NCBI GenBank assembly: GCA_964425255.1
Contig: CAYRMV010000009.1
Location: 1-47,456, forward strand
Length of the DNA stretch: 47,456 bases
Source: CAYRMV01 sp964425255
Lineage (GTDB): Bacteria; Bacteroidota; Bacteroidia; Flavobacteriales_D; Crocinitomicaceae
Direction of reading: 5' to 3'
In this document: one piece after another, positions 7,533 through 15,984 of the stretch
How positions within the stretch are numbered: position 1 is the first letter of the stretch
Layout of the letters: each line of letters starts with the position of its first letter
Program-made: the position numbers and the translations under genes
The notes under the pieces: model-generated
Told to the model about the DNA's origin: nothing
Databases searched by the model: none
What the model saw: the letters and a program-made list of their open reading frames with translations, nothing else

Positions 7533-8456
7533 CTAATCGATCGAAAAATAATCTGCCGATTGATATACTCCCGTTTTTGCTTTCATCAATTGCATCAAAA
7601 CATCATTCGCTAAACTAGATGCCCCGAATCGAAACCATTCGTTGGTAAGCCACTGTTCTCCAAGGGTTTCTTTAACCATCAACAAATAATGCAATGCTAG
7701 TTTCGATGTGGAAATTCCACCGGCTGGCTTCATTCCAATCTGAATCCCCGTTTTGTGATAAAAATCTGAAATTGCTTGCAACATCACATAGGTTACTTGC
7801 ATCGTTGCTGCTGGTTGAATCTTTCCGGTGGATGTTTTGATGAAATCTGCTCCTGCATACATGGCAATCTCCGCAGCGCGACGAACATTATCCAAGGTAA
7901 CCAACTCGCCTGTTTCAAGAATGACTTTCAATCTTGCCTTTCCACAAGCTTCTTTGATAGCCGCAATTTCATCGAACACAAATGCATAATCCCCTGACAA
8001 AAATTTTCCTCGTGAAATGACCATGTCAATTTCATCTGCTCCTTGTTCAACGGCAAACTTTGTATCGTCTAACTTGACTTGCAATGGTGCTTGACCACTT
8101 GGAAAAGCGGTTGAAACGGAAGCGATTTTAATCGCTGACTCGCCCAAAGCTTTTCGAGCTTCCGAAACCATCGATGGATAAACACACACTGCTGCTACGG
8201 TTGGACAGTCTGGATACGCCTCGTGTAAGTGCTGTGCTTTGAAGCACATTTGTTTCACTTTCCCAGGGGTATCTTTTCCTTCCAAGGTGGTCAAATCGAT
8301 CATATTCAGTGTCATCTTCATTCCTTGCAACTTGGCTTCGCCTTTGATGCTGCGAGATTGAATACGTGCTGTTCGTTCTTCCACGCCAACTTTGTCAATC
8401 GTTGGTGTAAACCGAAAATCGGGAATCGGGATGGTAACTTTTTTTTTGGAACTCAT
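7533..8456 (-). CDS. deoC: Deoxyribose-phosphate aldolase
   Basis: Cleaves 2-deoxyribose-5-phosphate to glyceraldehyde-3-phosphate and acetaldehyde (deoxynucleoside catabolism). TIM-barrel protein of 307 residues, the longer DeoC type. Schiff-base Lys is in ADFIKTSTGKIQPAA; the second active-site Lys is in GMKPAGGIST; the conserved Asp is in DEIDMVISRG. A GTG start at 8474 is possible, but it would lie upstream of the transcript start expected from the TACTTTTG box at 8476-8483, so ATG 8456 is preferred. First gene of a three-gene operon with the aldehyde dehydrogenase and a membrane protein. Confidence 0.95.
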   Translation of the reverse strand: MSSKKKVTIPIPDFRFTPTIDKVGVEERTARIQSRSIKGEAKLQGMKMTLNMIDLTTLEGKDTPGKVKQMCFKAQHLHEAYPDCPTVAAVCVYPSMVSEARKALGESAIKIASVSTAFPSGQAPLQVKLDDTKFAVEQGADEIDMVISRGKFLSGDYAFVFDEIAAIKEACGKARLKVILETGELVTLDNVRRAAEIAMYAGADFIKTSTGKIQPAATMQVTYVMLQAISDFYHKTGIQIGMKPAGGISTSKLALHYLLMVKETLGEQWLTNEWFRFGASSLANDVLMQLMKAKTGVYQSADYFSID

Positions 8457-8475
8457 CTGCTTTCTTAAATTCACT

Positions 8476-8483
8476 CAAAAGTA
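8476..8483 (-). promoter_or_regulatory. -7 promoter box of the deoC operon (TACTTTTG)
   Basis: Exact TAnnTTTG on the minus strand, 19 bases before ATG 8456. It abuts the alternative GTG start (8474), which argues against that start. Confidence 0.55.
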
Positions 8484-8611
8484 GGAATTTCCATCGGGAT
8501 TTTCTGATCGAAAGGAAACGAATTGCTAAAATGGATCATTTCTATTTCTACTCAACCGATTTTAAAAAATATTTGATAGACAACAGAATGACTTTTTTCC
8601 ACTTTCCTACG

Positions 8612-8619
8612 TATCTTTG
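8612..8619 (+). promoter_or_regulatory. -7 promoter box of hemJ (TATCTTTG), four bases from ATG
   Basis: Exact TAnnTTTG followed by four bases and ATG 8624. If initiation occurs a few bases after the box, the mRNA is leaderless. The upstream in-frame ATG at 8531 lies before the box and is rejected. Confidence 0.6.
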
Positions 8620-8623
8620 CTTC

Positions 8624-9184
8624 ATGGATTTAGCAACTGTCAAAGCATTACACATCATTTTTGTGGTGAGTTGGTTCGCTGGACTTTTTTACATGGTTCG
8701 CTTGTTTATTTATCATGTCGAAGCACAACAAAAAGGGCCTGAAGAAAAGCGTATTTTAAGTGCGCAATTTGAAGTTATGGAGCGAAAATTGTGGTTTATC
8801 ATCACAACTCCTGCAATGGTTTTAACCATTTTATTCGGTGTTTGGATGTTGATCCTTTTTCCAACTTACCTTCAGTTTGGATGGATGCACCTCAAGTTGG
8901 CTTTTGTTTTTCTCCTACTTATCTATCATTTCATTTGCCAAAAAATCATGCGCGATTTCAAATACGGAACTTTCCGCTGGTCATCAACACAACTTCGCCT
9001 TTGGAATGAACTTGCTACCTTGTTTCTAGTTATAATTGTTTTCTTGGTTGTTCTCAAAGATTCACTCAACTGGATCAAAGGAACTATCGGCTTTTTCGCT
9101 GTGGGTGTCGCTTTGATGATTGCTGTAAAAATGTACAAACGTTTACGAGAAAAGCCTAGCGACGAATTTGTTGAAAAAGGATGA
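8624..9184 (+). CDS. hemJ: Protoporphyrinogen IX oxidase, HemJ/CopD family
   Basis: Membrane oxidase that aromatises protoporphyrinogen IX in heme synthesis. Protein of 186 residues from ATG 8624, close to the usual HemJ size. The N-terminal helix has the conserved LHIIFVVSWFAGLFYMVRL with His10, followed by a second conserved His in IYHVEA; about four or five hydrophobic helices follow (near residues 56-78, 87-103, 124-145, 148-168). The soluble loop WMHLKL is also typical. The start is decided by the promoter box directly ahead. Its stop overlaps the next gene's start (ATGA), so translation of the GT-C-like protein is probably coupled. Confidence 0.87.
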   Translation: MDLATVKALHIIFVVSWFAGLFYMVRLFIYHVEAQQKGPEEKRILSAQFEVMERKLWFIITTPAMVLTILFGVWMLILFPTYLQFGWMHLKLAFVFLLLIYHFICQKIMRDFKYGTFRWSSTQLRLWNELATLFLVIIVFLVVLKDSLNWIKGTIGFFAVGVALMIAVKMYKRLREKPSDEFVEKG

Positions 9185-11169
9185 AGTTGAAACTCTACTT
9201 ACCTATTATTCTTCTTGGAACTTTTCTCCTTGCGTTTTTTCATTGGAATCATTTTGGGAAAGATCCACTTACATTCCATGCTTGGGCTCAGTTCGATCAA
9301 TTGGCCATTGTTCAGTCTTTTCAAGAAGACGGTCATCCTATATGGGAAACCAATTCATTGGTTTATAACAAACAATATCCGAGTTGGACCACCCTCTTTA
9401 ACTCTACACGAACCTCATCCGATTTGGCTATCCATTCATTTTTAGTTGCTAAATTTTCAAATTGGTTCGCTTGTTCGCCTGTTTCTGCCTTTCATGCTTA
9501 TATTCTTTTTTGGACCTTGATTGCGTGGATCGCAGTCTTTCAAATCGGATATCGCTGGTCAAAAAATTATTCCCTTTCACTTGTTGGTCTTTTCATCCTC
9601 AGCGCAAGTCCTGTCTTTGTTTTTTACCAAACAAGCACATTAATCAACATTCCATCTTGGTCTTGGATGGTTTTAGGTGTTGTATTTTATCAGCGGTTTT
9701 TAAGTGAAAATCAAACTCGCTATTTCTATTTTTCTCTCTTTTGGTTAACCTTAGCCGCACTATCGCGTACTACATTTCTTATTCCCCTAGTATCCGTTCT
9801 CTTGGTAAGCGTTTTCTTTATCCGAAAAAAACCAAAACTATTGTCTTTTCGATTGGTTTCAACCAATTTACTCGCCTTGATTTTTGTTTTCGCGTACCTG
9901 ATTTGGAGCGGAAAAATTCGAACAGAATTTGGTTCTTTATTTCTCGGTAATTTAATGCCTGCGAAAGATCTTGCTGATTTTGTCTTTGTCCTTCAATTTA
10001 TTTGGAACCATTGGTTTTTGGATTATTTTGCCTGGCCTGTTTGGTCTATTCTGATAATTGCTCTACTATTTCTAATTGGAAAAACTACACGTCATATCAA
10101 ACACTTGTTTTCTAATCCTTGGTATGTGTGGATTTCTTTGTTTGTTGCAGGAAACATCCTTTTCTTCCTTGTTATGTCCAAACAATACATTAACCACGAT
10201 TATTATTTTATCGATTCGGGTTTACTTCCAATTTGGTTGCTTGGTTTTAGTGGCATTGTTTTGATTTACAAACGAATAAAAAACAATCTTTACCAAAAAA
10301 TATTCGTTGGTGGATTACTAAGCATGGGGATTCTTTCCATTCCTTTGGTTTTCAACGAACTAAAATCCCGACATACGGTGGATGAATCTGCTGAGTTTGT
10401 TCAGTGCTTTCGAAATTTTGAAACCAGTAAAAAATGGCTAGACCAGCAAAAAATTCCGAAAAATGCTAAAATGCTCGTTTTCGATGCTATGATTCCCAAC
10501 ATGGCTTTTTATCAAATGCACCGAAAAGGATATACACTGCTAAATGAAGATGAAAAAAGCATCCAAACACTCTTTTCTTGGCCTTGGGATTATGCTTTGA
10601 TTCAACCCGAGATATATGCGAAGAAAATTCAAACCAACTACCCAAACTTGATTTTTGAATTGGAAAAAGTATCTAGCAATGGCTATCTTATTTTGTGTAA
10701 AAAACGAAAGGTCCCACAAAAAACTAGCTGGCAAAATTGGTTATACGATTCGATTCAAAAACCCTTTCTTCATGCATACTGGGATCAAGGAAAAAGTATG
10801 TCAAGCCATAAATTAAAATCTCCGATCGAAGTAAAGTCGTCTTTTTCGGCTAAGGATGATTATCCGGCAGTGATTTCGTTTCCAATTACTTCCAGCCTGA
10901 AATCTCGAAAAATAAGTTATCAAACTACGTTAAAAATGAGAAGTAAACCGGATTCAAATATCCACGTTTGTGTTGCCATTTTTGATGCAAACGGGTCGGT
11001 TCTTTACACTGAAAATTGGACGCAAATCGGGGGTCAAAACGAGGGGAAATCAGCGCGAAGACCTATCTCATTTACTGATTTCAATCAGGCAACTGAACTT
11101 CGTTTTTACCTTTGGAATCACCAAAAAATAGAAGGAAAAGTCGATCACTTTTCTGTGGAAGTATATTAA
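9181..11169 (+). CDS. GT-C-like polytopic membrane protein, possible glycosyltransferase
   Basis: Protein of 662 residues. The first ~400 residues hold about 10-11 hydrophobic helices; the remaining ~260 are mostly soluble. After helix 1 the loop FHAWAQFDQLAIVQSFQEDG resembles the first extracytoplasmic loop of GT39/ArnT-like GT-C enzymes (aromatic-x2-Q/R-x-D-x2-x3-x2-F), where an acidic residue is catalytic. A later loop has NHDYYFIDSGLLPIW, also seen in this class. The C-terminal domain ends in a beta-rich segment (about residues 555-662) that looks like a small carbohydrate-binding-type sandwich; that is a guess. Substrate unknown. Coupled to hemJ by an ATGA overlap. Confidence 0.65.
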   Translation: MKLKLYLPIILLGTFLLAFFHWNHFGKDPLTFHAWAQFDQLAIVQSFQEDGHPIWETNSLVYNKQYPSWTTLFNSTRTSSDLAIHSFLVAKFSNWFACSPVSAFHAYILFWTLIAWIAVFQIGYRWSKNYSLSLVGLFILSASPVFVFYQTSTLINIPSWSWMVLGVVFYQRFLSENQTRYFYFSLFWLTLAALSRTTFLIPLVSVLLVSVFFIRKKPKLLSFRLVSTNLLALIFVFAYLIWSGKIRTEFGSLFLGNLMPAKDLADFVFVLQFIWNHWFLDYFAWPVWSILIIALLFLIGKTTRHIKHLFSNPWYVWISLFVAGNILFFLVMSKQYINHDYYFIDSGLLPIWLLGFSGIVLIYKRIKNNLYQKIFVGGLLSMGILSIPLVFNELKSRHTVDESAEFVQCFRNFETSKKWLDQQKIPKNAKMLVFDAMIPNMAFYQMHRKGYTLLNEDEKSIQTLFSWPWDYALIQPEIYAKKIQTNYPNLIFELEKVSSNGYLILCKKRKVPQKTSWQNWLYDSIQKPFLHAYWDQGKSMSSHKLKSPIEVKSSFSAKDDYPAVISFPITSSLKSRKISYQTTLKMRSKPDSNIHVCVAIFDANGSVLYTENWTQIGGQNEGKSARRPISFTDFNQATELRFYLWNHQKIEGKVDHFSVEVY

Positions 11170-11227
11170 ATATGATCTCTTCCTAGCGACTCATCCTTGC
11201 AATGATGTGTTCAAAAAAGAAATTTCG

Positions 11228-11235
11228 TACCTTTG
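11228..11235 (+). promoter_or_regulatory. -7 promoter box of rpoN (TACCTTTG)
   Basis: Exact TAnnTTTG, 21 bases before ATG 11257. The alternative TTG start (11233) falls inside this box. Confidence 0.6.
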
Positions 11236-11256
11236 AAGCATCTTGAAATCACATGC

Positions 11257-12708
11257 ATGGCATTAAAACAATATTTAGCACAAAAGCTTGAACAACGACT
11301 TTCTCCTCAGCAAATTCAATTGATGAAATTGTTGCAGGTTCCAACCATGGAACTCGATCAACGCATTAAACAAGAAATCGAGGAAAATCCTGCTTTGGAA
11401 GAAGGTGCTGAATCTCTGGATGATGATTTTGATATCCAAGACGATTATGATGATGACGGAAATGATAATGATGATTTCGATTTCGATATTTCCGACTACA
11501 TGGACGACGATACTCCCGACTACAAAACACAAGTAAACAACCACTCCAAAGACGAAGATGATCGGGTGATTCCACTTTCGGGTGAGCAATCTTTTCAAGA
11601 ACGTTTGACAGAACAACTTCATTTATTGGATTTGGATGATACGCAATTTTTAATTGCAGATACCATCATCGGTAACCTTGATGAATCAGGTTATCTTAAC
11701 CGTGAAGTGGAAGCGATCGTGGATGACCTTGCTTTCTCTGCAAATGTCCTGGTTTCGGAAGAACAAGTGGAAGAGGTGCTTTCCTTGGTGCAAGAGTTAG
11801 ACCCTGCTGGTGTTGGTGCACGTGACCTGCGTGAATGTTTACTGCTTCAAATTAACCGAAGACAAGATGGTGATATAACGCGATTTACTGCCAAAAAAAT
11901 ATTAGAAGATCATTTCGAGGAATTCACAAAAAAACACTACGATAAAATTCAGAAAAAACTGGAAATCGAAGACCAAGATTTGAAAGAAGCCATCGACGAA
12001 ATAATCAAATTGAACCCAAAACCAGGTGGTTCAATGAAAGAATCGGCGAAACAAATGCAACAAATCATCCCTGATTTTATGATCACGGAATTTGAAGGTA
12101 GACTCGAATTATCCATCAACGGTCGAAATGCACCCGAACTAAAAGTAAGTCGTGATTATGAAAATATGCTGCGAAGTTATGCTGAAGGTGCAAAATCATC
12201 CAAATCAGACCGGGAAGCACTTTCCTTTGTTAAACAAAAATTGGACGGTGCAAAATGGTTTATTGATGCCATAAAACAACGTCAAAACACTTTGTTAATG
12301 ACGATGGATGCGATCATGAGTTATCAAAGAGAATACTTTCTAACTGGTGACGAAACAAACCTGAAGCCAATGATTTTGAAAGACATCGCCGATTTGGTTG
12401 GTTTGGATATTTCTACCATATCTCGCGTTGCGAATAGCAAATATGTGCAAACTGGTTATGGTATTTTTCCACTCAAATATTTCTTCTCTGAAAGTTTATC
12501 TACAGATAGTGGAGAAGAGGTTTCTACACGTGAAGTGAAAAAAATTCTTTCCGAAGCCATTGAAGGTGAACAAAAACGGAAACCATTAACAGACGATAAA
12601 TTAGCCGCTTTACTCAAAGAAAAAGGCTACAACATAGCTCGTAGAACGGTTGCTAAATACCGCGAACAACTCAATATACCTGTTGCTCGATTACGCAAAG
12701 AACTGTAA
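11257..12708 (+). CDS. rpoN: RNA polymerase sigma-54 factor
   Basis: Alternative sigma factor that recognises -24/-12 promoters and needs AAA+ activators. Protein of 483 residues from ATG 11257. Region I: KQYLAQKLEQRLSPQQIQLM, with the usual Gln/Leu-rich helix. Region II: an exceptionally acidic linker (about residues 48-85, mostly Asp). Then the core-binding domain (EQLHLLDLDD..., LDESGYLN, VQELDPAGVGARDLRECLL), the HTH region (LKDIADLVGLDISTISRV), and near the C-terminus the RpoN box ARRTVAKYREQLNI. All elements are present, so it should be functional. No sigma-54 activator gene occurs in the window. Four bases separate it from the next gene. Confidence 0.95.
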   Translation: MALKQYLAQKLEQRLSPQQIQLMKLLQVPTMELDQRIKQEIEENPALEEGAESLDDDFDIQDDYDDDGNDNDDFDFDISDYMDDDTPDYKTQVNNHSKDEDDRVIPLSGEQSFQERLTEQLHLLDLDDTQFLIADTIIGNLDESGYLNREVEAIVDDLAFSANVLVSEEQVEEVLSLVQELDPAGVGARDLRECLLLQINRRQDGDITRFTAKKILEDHFEEFTKKHYDKIQKKLEIEDQDLKEAIDEIIKLNPKPGGSMKESAKQMQQIIPDFMITEFEGRLELSINGRNAPELKVSRDYENMLRSYAEGAKSSKSDREALSFVKQKLDGAKWFIDAIKQRQNTLLMTMDAIMSYQREYFLTGDETNLKPMILKDIADLVGLDISTISRVANSKYVQTGYGIFPLKYFFSESLSTDSGEEVSTREVKKILSEAIEGEQKRKPLTDDKLAALLKEKGYNIARRTVAKYREQLNIPVARLRKEL

Positions 12709-12712
12709 ACGA

Positions 12713-13372
12713 ATGAAAATCGCTTCTCAAATTATCTCTTGGGTCTTTCTCCCGCTTTTCATGCCAATCTATGGTTTGTTAATCACGCTCTATGTCCAAT
12801 CAATGGAAGCAAGTATTTTTCAAGAGGAAAATATGTATTGGCTTCCTCCACAAGCAAAATGGATTATTTTGGCGCTCTATTTCATCTTTGTTGTTGTCGT
12901 TCCTGGAGTTTCATTGCTTATTATGCGGCGGAAAAAACAAATCACCACTATCGAAATGGACGACAAAAATGAACGATTTGTTCCCATGGTGATCACTGCT
13001 ATTTATTGTGCTTTTTTAGGTATTTTTCTTCAGATTAAAGCTCCAAACAACGTTTTTCCTTCTGCCATTTATTCCCTTCCTTGGGGTGGTTTTATCGCTA
13101 TTTTGCTCGCTGGTTTAATCAATCGAAAAGAAAAAATTAGCCTTCACGCCATGGGAGGTGGTATGCTTTTTGGCTATTTGGTTGCTTATTATATGAAACA
13201 ACAAGAATTTTTCCTTTTACCGATCGTTGCTAGTGCGATTATTGCGGGAATCATCATGGCGGCACGTATGTATTTAGGCAAACACACCCTATTTCAATCT
13301 ATTAGCGGTTTCTTTCTTGGCTTTTTCTGTGTGTTCTTAATGGTTACATTTTATCCATCCGGAAAGTTTTAA
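12713..13372 (+). CDS. Polytopic membrane protein with PAP2-like signature
   Basis: Protein of 219 residues with about six hydrophobic helices. The motif order SLHAMGGGMLFG and then AARMYLGKHTLFQSISGFFLG resembles motifs 2 and 3 of PAP2-type phosphatases (S-x-H, then R-x5-H-x3-D with following Gly), but the last position is not Asp and the first motif (K-x6-R-P) is not clear, so catalytic activity is doubtful. The start at ATG 12713 lies four bases after the rpoN stop; the longer frame from 12650 would overlap rpoN. Co-transcribed with rpoN. Function unknown. Confidence 0.7.
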   Translation: MKIASQIISWVFLPLFMPIYGLLITLYVQSMEASIFQEENMYWLPPQAKWIILALYFIFVVVVPGVSLLIMRRKKQITTIEMDDKNERFVPMVITAIYCAFLGIFLQIKAPNNVFPSAIYSLPWGGFIAILLAGLINRKEKISLHAMGGGMLFGYLVAYYMKQQEFFLLPIVASAIIAGIIMAARMYLGKHTLFQSISGFFLGFFCVFLMVTFYPSGKF

Positions 13373-13430
13373 AACGGAATTCTGAACACGTTATCAGATC
13401 CGCAATAATTAAAAAATCGAACACTCGTTT

Positions 13431-14198
13431 CTAATTATCAGTTGTTTCGATTTTGAATAAAACGGGTCTACTTGGTGTCGCATCGTTTTCAAATGGCGCT
13501 GTTTGAAGGTTTAAAATATAATTTCCATCTGGCACAAAATCTGGCACATAAATCAACTCTGTTATCGTTTTGTCAAATTGAGGATTTTCTGGAACTTGCC
13601 AAAATGCATGGTGAAATGCTAATTTCCCTCCATCATTTTCGCGGTCAACAGATGGCAAATCCAACAACAAATGTTTTACTCCCAACGATTCGAGGTAAGC
13701 TATACAATCCAAATCTAGATAAGGCGGGTTGGTTGCAGAATACTGAAACGAACATTTTTCATCTGAATTTGGTATGGTTCGAAGAACAAATGCTTCTACC
13801 ATTTCAGGCACAAACGTTTTTTTTAATTGTTCAGCTGTGATGATTAAGTCCATCTCTTGTGCCACTTCATTCCAAAATTGCTGTGGTTCTACACTTACCA
13901 AAGTGGCTGAAAAAAAAGCTTCTTTTAACGATTGATTTATCGAAAAAACGGTTTCTGTTATGTGCCCCAAACATTCGGTGTGCGTACCATGTCCGTGCGG
14001 ATTAAAAAATACATCTCGGAAATTAACACTTCCTCCTTCCTGAACAGAACCTACGAAGCCATTCGCGCGAACGGGTTCAAAACGAGGCGGATCCACATAC
14101 CAAGCTGTTGGATTTAATACAGAGTTTGTAAGGGGTAAACTGACATCAAAACCACGAGAAGTATCGAAATATTCGTTCGAAGAAAGGTAAAATTTCAT
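13431..14198 (-). CDS. Cyclase-family hydrolase (kynurenine formamidase-like)
   Basis: Soluble metal-dependent hydrolase of the cyclase/KynB fold, 255 residues. The family metal-binding signature H-x-G-T-H-x-D/E is HGHGTHTE at residues 68-75; the acidic position is Glu rather than the commoner Asp. Later conserved pieces are YLDLDCIAYLESLGVKHLLLDLPSVDRENDGGKLAFHHAFWQ, where the Asp-x-Pro-Ser-x-Asp and His residues fit the fold. The substrate may be N-formylkynurenine or another amide or ester. It stands alone; a near-consensus box TACCTTTA lies 13 bases before the ATG (14212-14219). Confidence 0.85.
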   Translation of the reverse strand: MKFYLSSNEYFDTSRGFDVSLPLTNSVLNPTAWYVDPPRFEPVRANGFVGSVQEGGSVNFRDVFFNPHGHGTHTECLGHITETVFSINQSLKEAFFSATLVSVEPQQFWNEVAQEMDLIITAEQLKKTFVPEMVEAFVLRTIPNSDEKCSFQYSATNPPYLDLDCIAYLESLGVKHLLLDLPSVDRENDGGKLAFHHAFWQVPENPQFDKTITELIYVPDFVPDGNYILNLQTAPFENDATPSRPVLFKIETTDN

Positions 14199-14211
14199 CT
14201 GCTTTTTTGTT

Positions 14212-14219
14212 TAAAGGTA
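14212..14219 (-). promoter_or_regulatory. Near-consensus -7 box of the cyclase-family gene (TACCTTTA)
   Basis: One mismatch to TAnnTTTG (final A), 13 bases before ATG 14198 on the minus strand. Confidence 0.35.
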
Positions 14220-14307
14220 CTTATTTTCTGAAATTAGATTGCTTTTTCTTCTCATTCACTCATAGAGAAGCAATGAATGACATCTCCGCTATTCCACTAA
14301 AAATCCG

Positions 14308-14315
14308 TACCTTCG
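14308..14315 (+). promoter_or_regulatory. Near-consensus -7 box of the DUF4286-rsmA-pth group (TACCTTCG)
   Basis: One mismatch to TAnnTTTG (C for T at position 7). Exactly four bases separate it from ATG 14320, so the mRNA may be leaderless. Confidence 0.4.
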
Positions 14316-14319
14316 TTTC

Positions 14320-14634
14320 ATGATTTTGTACAACGTAACAGTGAGCATTGATAGTCAAATCCAAGTAGATTGGCTAAATTGGATGCGAACCAAACACATT
14401 AAAGATGTTTTGGCAACAGGATGTTTCTCGGAATGCCGCATTTCTCGTATTCAAGGTGAGGAAGAAGGTGGGGTAACGTATTCTGTGATGTATGTTAGTC
14501 CATCACAAGAATTGTACGATCGCTACCAAAAAGAGCACGCTCGACAACTACAGGCCGAACATACACAACGTTATTCAGGTCAATTTGCTGCTTTTCGTAC
14601 TTTGTTACATGTAATTGAAGAATTTAAAGTATGA
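14320..14634 (+). CDS. DUF4286-family protein
   Basis: Small cytosolic protein of 104 residues. The pattern MILYNVTVSID, then WLNWMRTKHIKDVLATGCF, and near the end QRYSGQFAAFRTLL is the DUF4286 family as I know it, with an EthD/dimeric alpha-beta barrel-like look. Function unknown. The stop overlaps the rsmA start (ATGA), so its translation is coupled to that of a ribosome maturation enzyme; DUF4286 next to rsmA is a recurrent arrangement in Bacteroidota. Confidence 0.87.
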   Translation: MILYNVTVSIDSQIQVDWLNWMRTKHIKDVLATGCFSECRISRIQGEEEGGVTYSVMYVSPSQELYDRYQKEHARQLQAEHTQRYSGQFAAFRTLLHVIEEFKV

Positions 14635-15410
14635 GTGTAAAAGCAAAAAAACACCTTGGTCAACATTTTTTGGTCGATCAAAATATCAGCCGAAAAATTG
14701 CCCAACAATTTGGCGAACACCGAGGCTGTAAACGTGTGCTTGAAATTGGCCCCGGTATGGGTGCGTTAACGAAACACTTGTTAGAAGAAAAAAATCACGA
14801 AGTTTGGGTAATGGATGTCGACACCGAGTCGATTGCTTATTTACATACTCATTTTCCAGAGCTTGATGGTCGAATTTTAGAAGCTGATTTCATTAAAAAA
14901 GACTTGAAATCCATATTTGGCGATGAACCCTTTGCTGTAGTTGGGAACTTCCCCTACAATATTTCGTCTCAAATCTTATTCCGCTGTTTGGATTACCGAA
15001 ACCAAATCCCTGAAATTATGGGGATGTTTCAAAAAGAAGTTGCGGAACGAGTTGCGGAAAAACCGGGAACAAAAGCATACGGAATTATCAGTGTTTTATT
15101 GCAAACTTTTTACGATATTTCGTATTGTTTCACGGTAGATGAGCATGTTTTCGATCCGCCACCAAAAGTGAAATCGGGTGTGATTCGATTGACACGAAAC
15201 GAACGTGATTCACTTCCTTGCGATGAGAAAAAATTCATTCAAGTAGTGAAAGCTTGTTTCAATCAACGCCGTAAAATGATTCGAAACTCCGTGAAACCAT
15301 TTCTAAATGGAAAACCTTTCGAACATCGTTTTCTGACCGAACGTCCAGAACAACTAAGCGTCGAAGATTTTATTGAATTAACCTGTGCTCTCGAAGCATT
15401 GGATAAATAA
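14631..15410 (+). CDS. rsmA: 16S rRNA (adenine1518/1519-N6)-dimethyltransferase
   Basis: Uses SAM to dimethylate two adjacent adenines in the 3' hairpin of 16S rRNA (KsgA activity), a checkpoint in small-subunit assembly. Protein of 259 residues. The start KKHLGQHFLVDQNISRKI is typical; the SAM-binding motif is LEIGPGMGALTKHLL; motif IV is GNFPYNISSQILF (family N-L/F-P-Y-N). The C-terminal helical domain includes VKACFNQRRKMIRNSV. Coupled by ATGA overlap to DUF4286 upstream; pth follows three bases downstream. Confidence 0.96.
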   Translation: MSVKAKKHLGQHFLVDQNISRKIAQQFGEHRGCKRVLEIGPGMGALTKHLLEEKNHEVWVMDVDTESIAYLHTHFPELDGRILEADFIKKDLKSIFGDEPFAVVGNFPYNISSQILFRCLDYRNQIPEIMGMFQKEVAERVAEKPGTKAYGIISVLLQTFYDISYCFTVDEHVFDPPPKVKSGVIRLTRNERDSLPCDEKKFIQVVKACFNQRRKMIRNSVKPFLNGKPFEHRFLTERPEQLSVEDFIELTCALEALDK

Positions 15411-15413
15411 AAA

Positions 15414-15983
15414 ATGTACATGAAATACCTCATCGTTGGACTTGGAAATCCAGGAAGTAAATATGAGAACACCCGTCACAACATTGGTTTCAAAGTGGTT
15501 GAAGCCCTTGCCAAGGAACTGGGTGGAAATTTTTCGCTTCAAAAACAAGCTGAAGTGGCCGAAGTAAAATTCAAAGGTCGTCATCTCGTTTTAGTAAAAC
15601 CAACCACTTTCATGAATCTCAGCGGTAAAGCCGTAAACTACTGGTTGCAAGCTGAAAAAATTCCGCGTGAAAATTTGGTTGTAATTACCGATGATTTAGC
15701 GCTCCCATTCGGAAAATTACGCATGAAAGGCAAAGGAAGCGATGGTGGACACAATGGACTCAAAGACATTCAGGCAACACTTAATTCACAAGAATATACA
15801 CGACTTCGTTTTGGTGTTGGCGCCGATTTTCAAAAAGGCCAACAAGTTGATTATGTGTTGGGAGAATGGTCTGCAGAAGAAAATGAAACCCTGAAAGAGC
15901 GGATTCAAATAGCAACGGAATTTGTCAAAAGCTACGCAACTGTTGGATTAAATATGACTATGACCAATTGGAACAATAAATAA
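15414..15983 (+). CDS. pth: Peptidyl-tRNA hydrolase
   Basis: Releases tRNA from prematurely dropped peptidyl-tRNA. Protein of 189 residues. Substrate-binding Asn and catalytic His appear in YENTRHNIGF, then KPTTFMNLSGKAV, DDLALPFGKLR, GSDGGHNGLKDI and the C-terminal VDYVLGEW. Two ATGs (15414 and 15420) are possible; MKYLIVGLGNPG from the second matches the family best, and the difference is two residues. It lies between rsmA and the AddB-like nuclease with 1-3 base gaps, so one operon. Confidence 0.96.
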   Translation: MYMKYLIVGLGNPGSKYENTRHNIGFKVVEALAKELGGNFSLQKQAEVAEVKFKGRHLVLVKPTTFMNLSGKAVNYWLQAEKIPRENLVVITDDLALPFGKLRMKGKGSDGGHNGLKDIQATLNSQEYTRLRFGVGADFQKGQQVDYVLGEWSAEENETLKERIQIATEFVKSYATVGLNMTMTNWNNK

Positions 15984-15984
15984 G

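Noticed and set aside
11233..11256. Upstream TTG start of rpoN (and equivalent ones for the thioesterase at 18865 and yicC at 2317)
   Set aside because: Each lies inside a TAnnTTTG promoter box, so it could not be in the mRNA.
11275..11622. Minus-strand frame of 115 codons inside rpoN with an Ile/Val-rich stretch
   Set aside because: The Ile/Val run is the antisense reading of the Asp-rich region II of rpoN.
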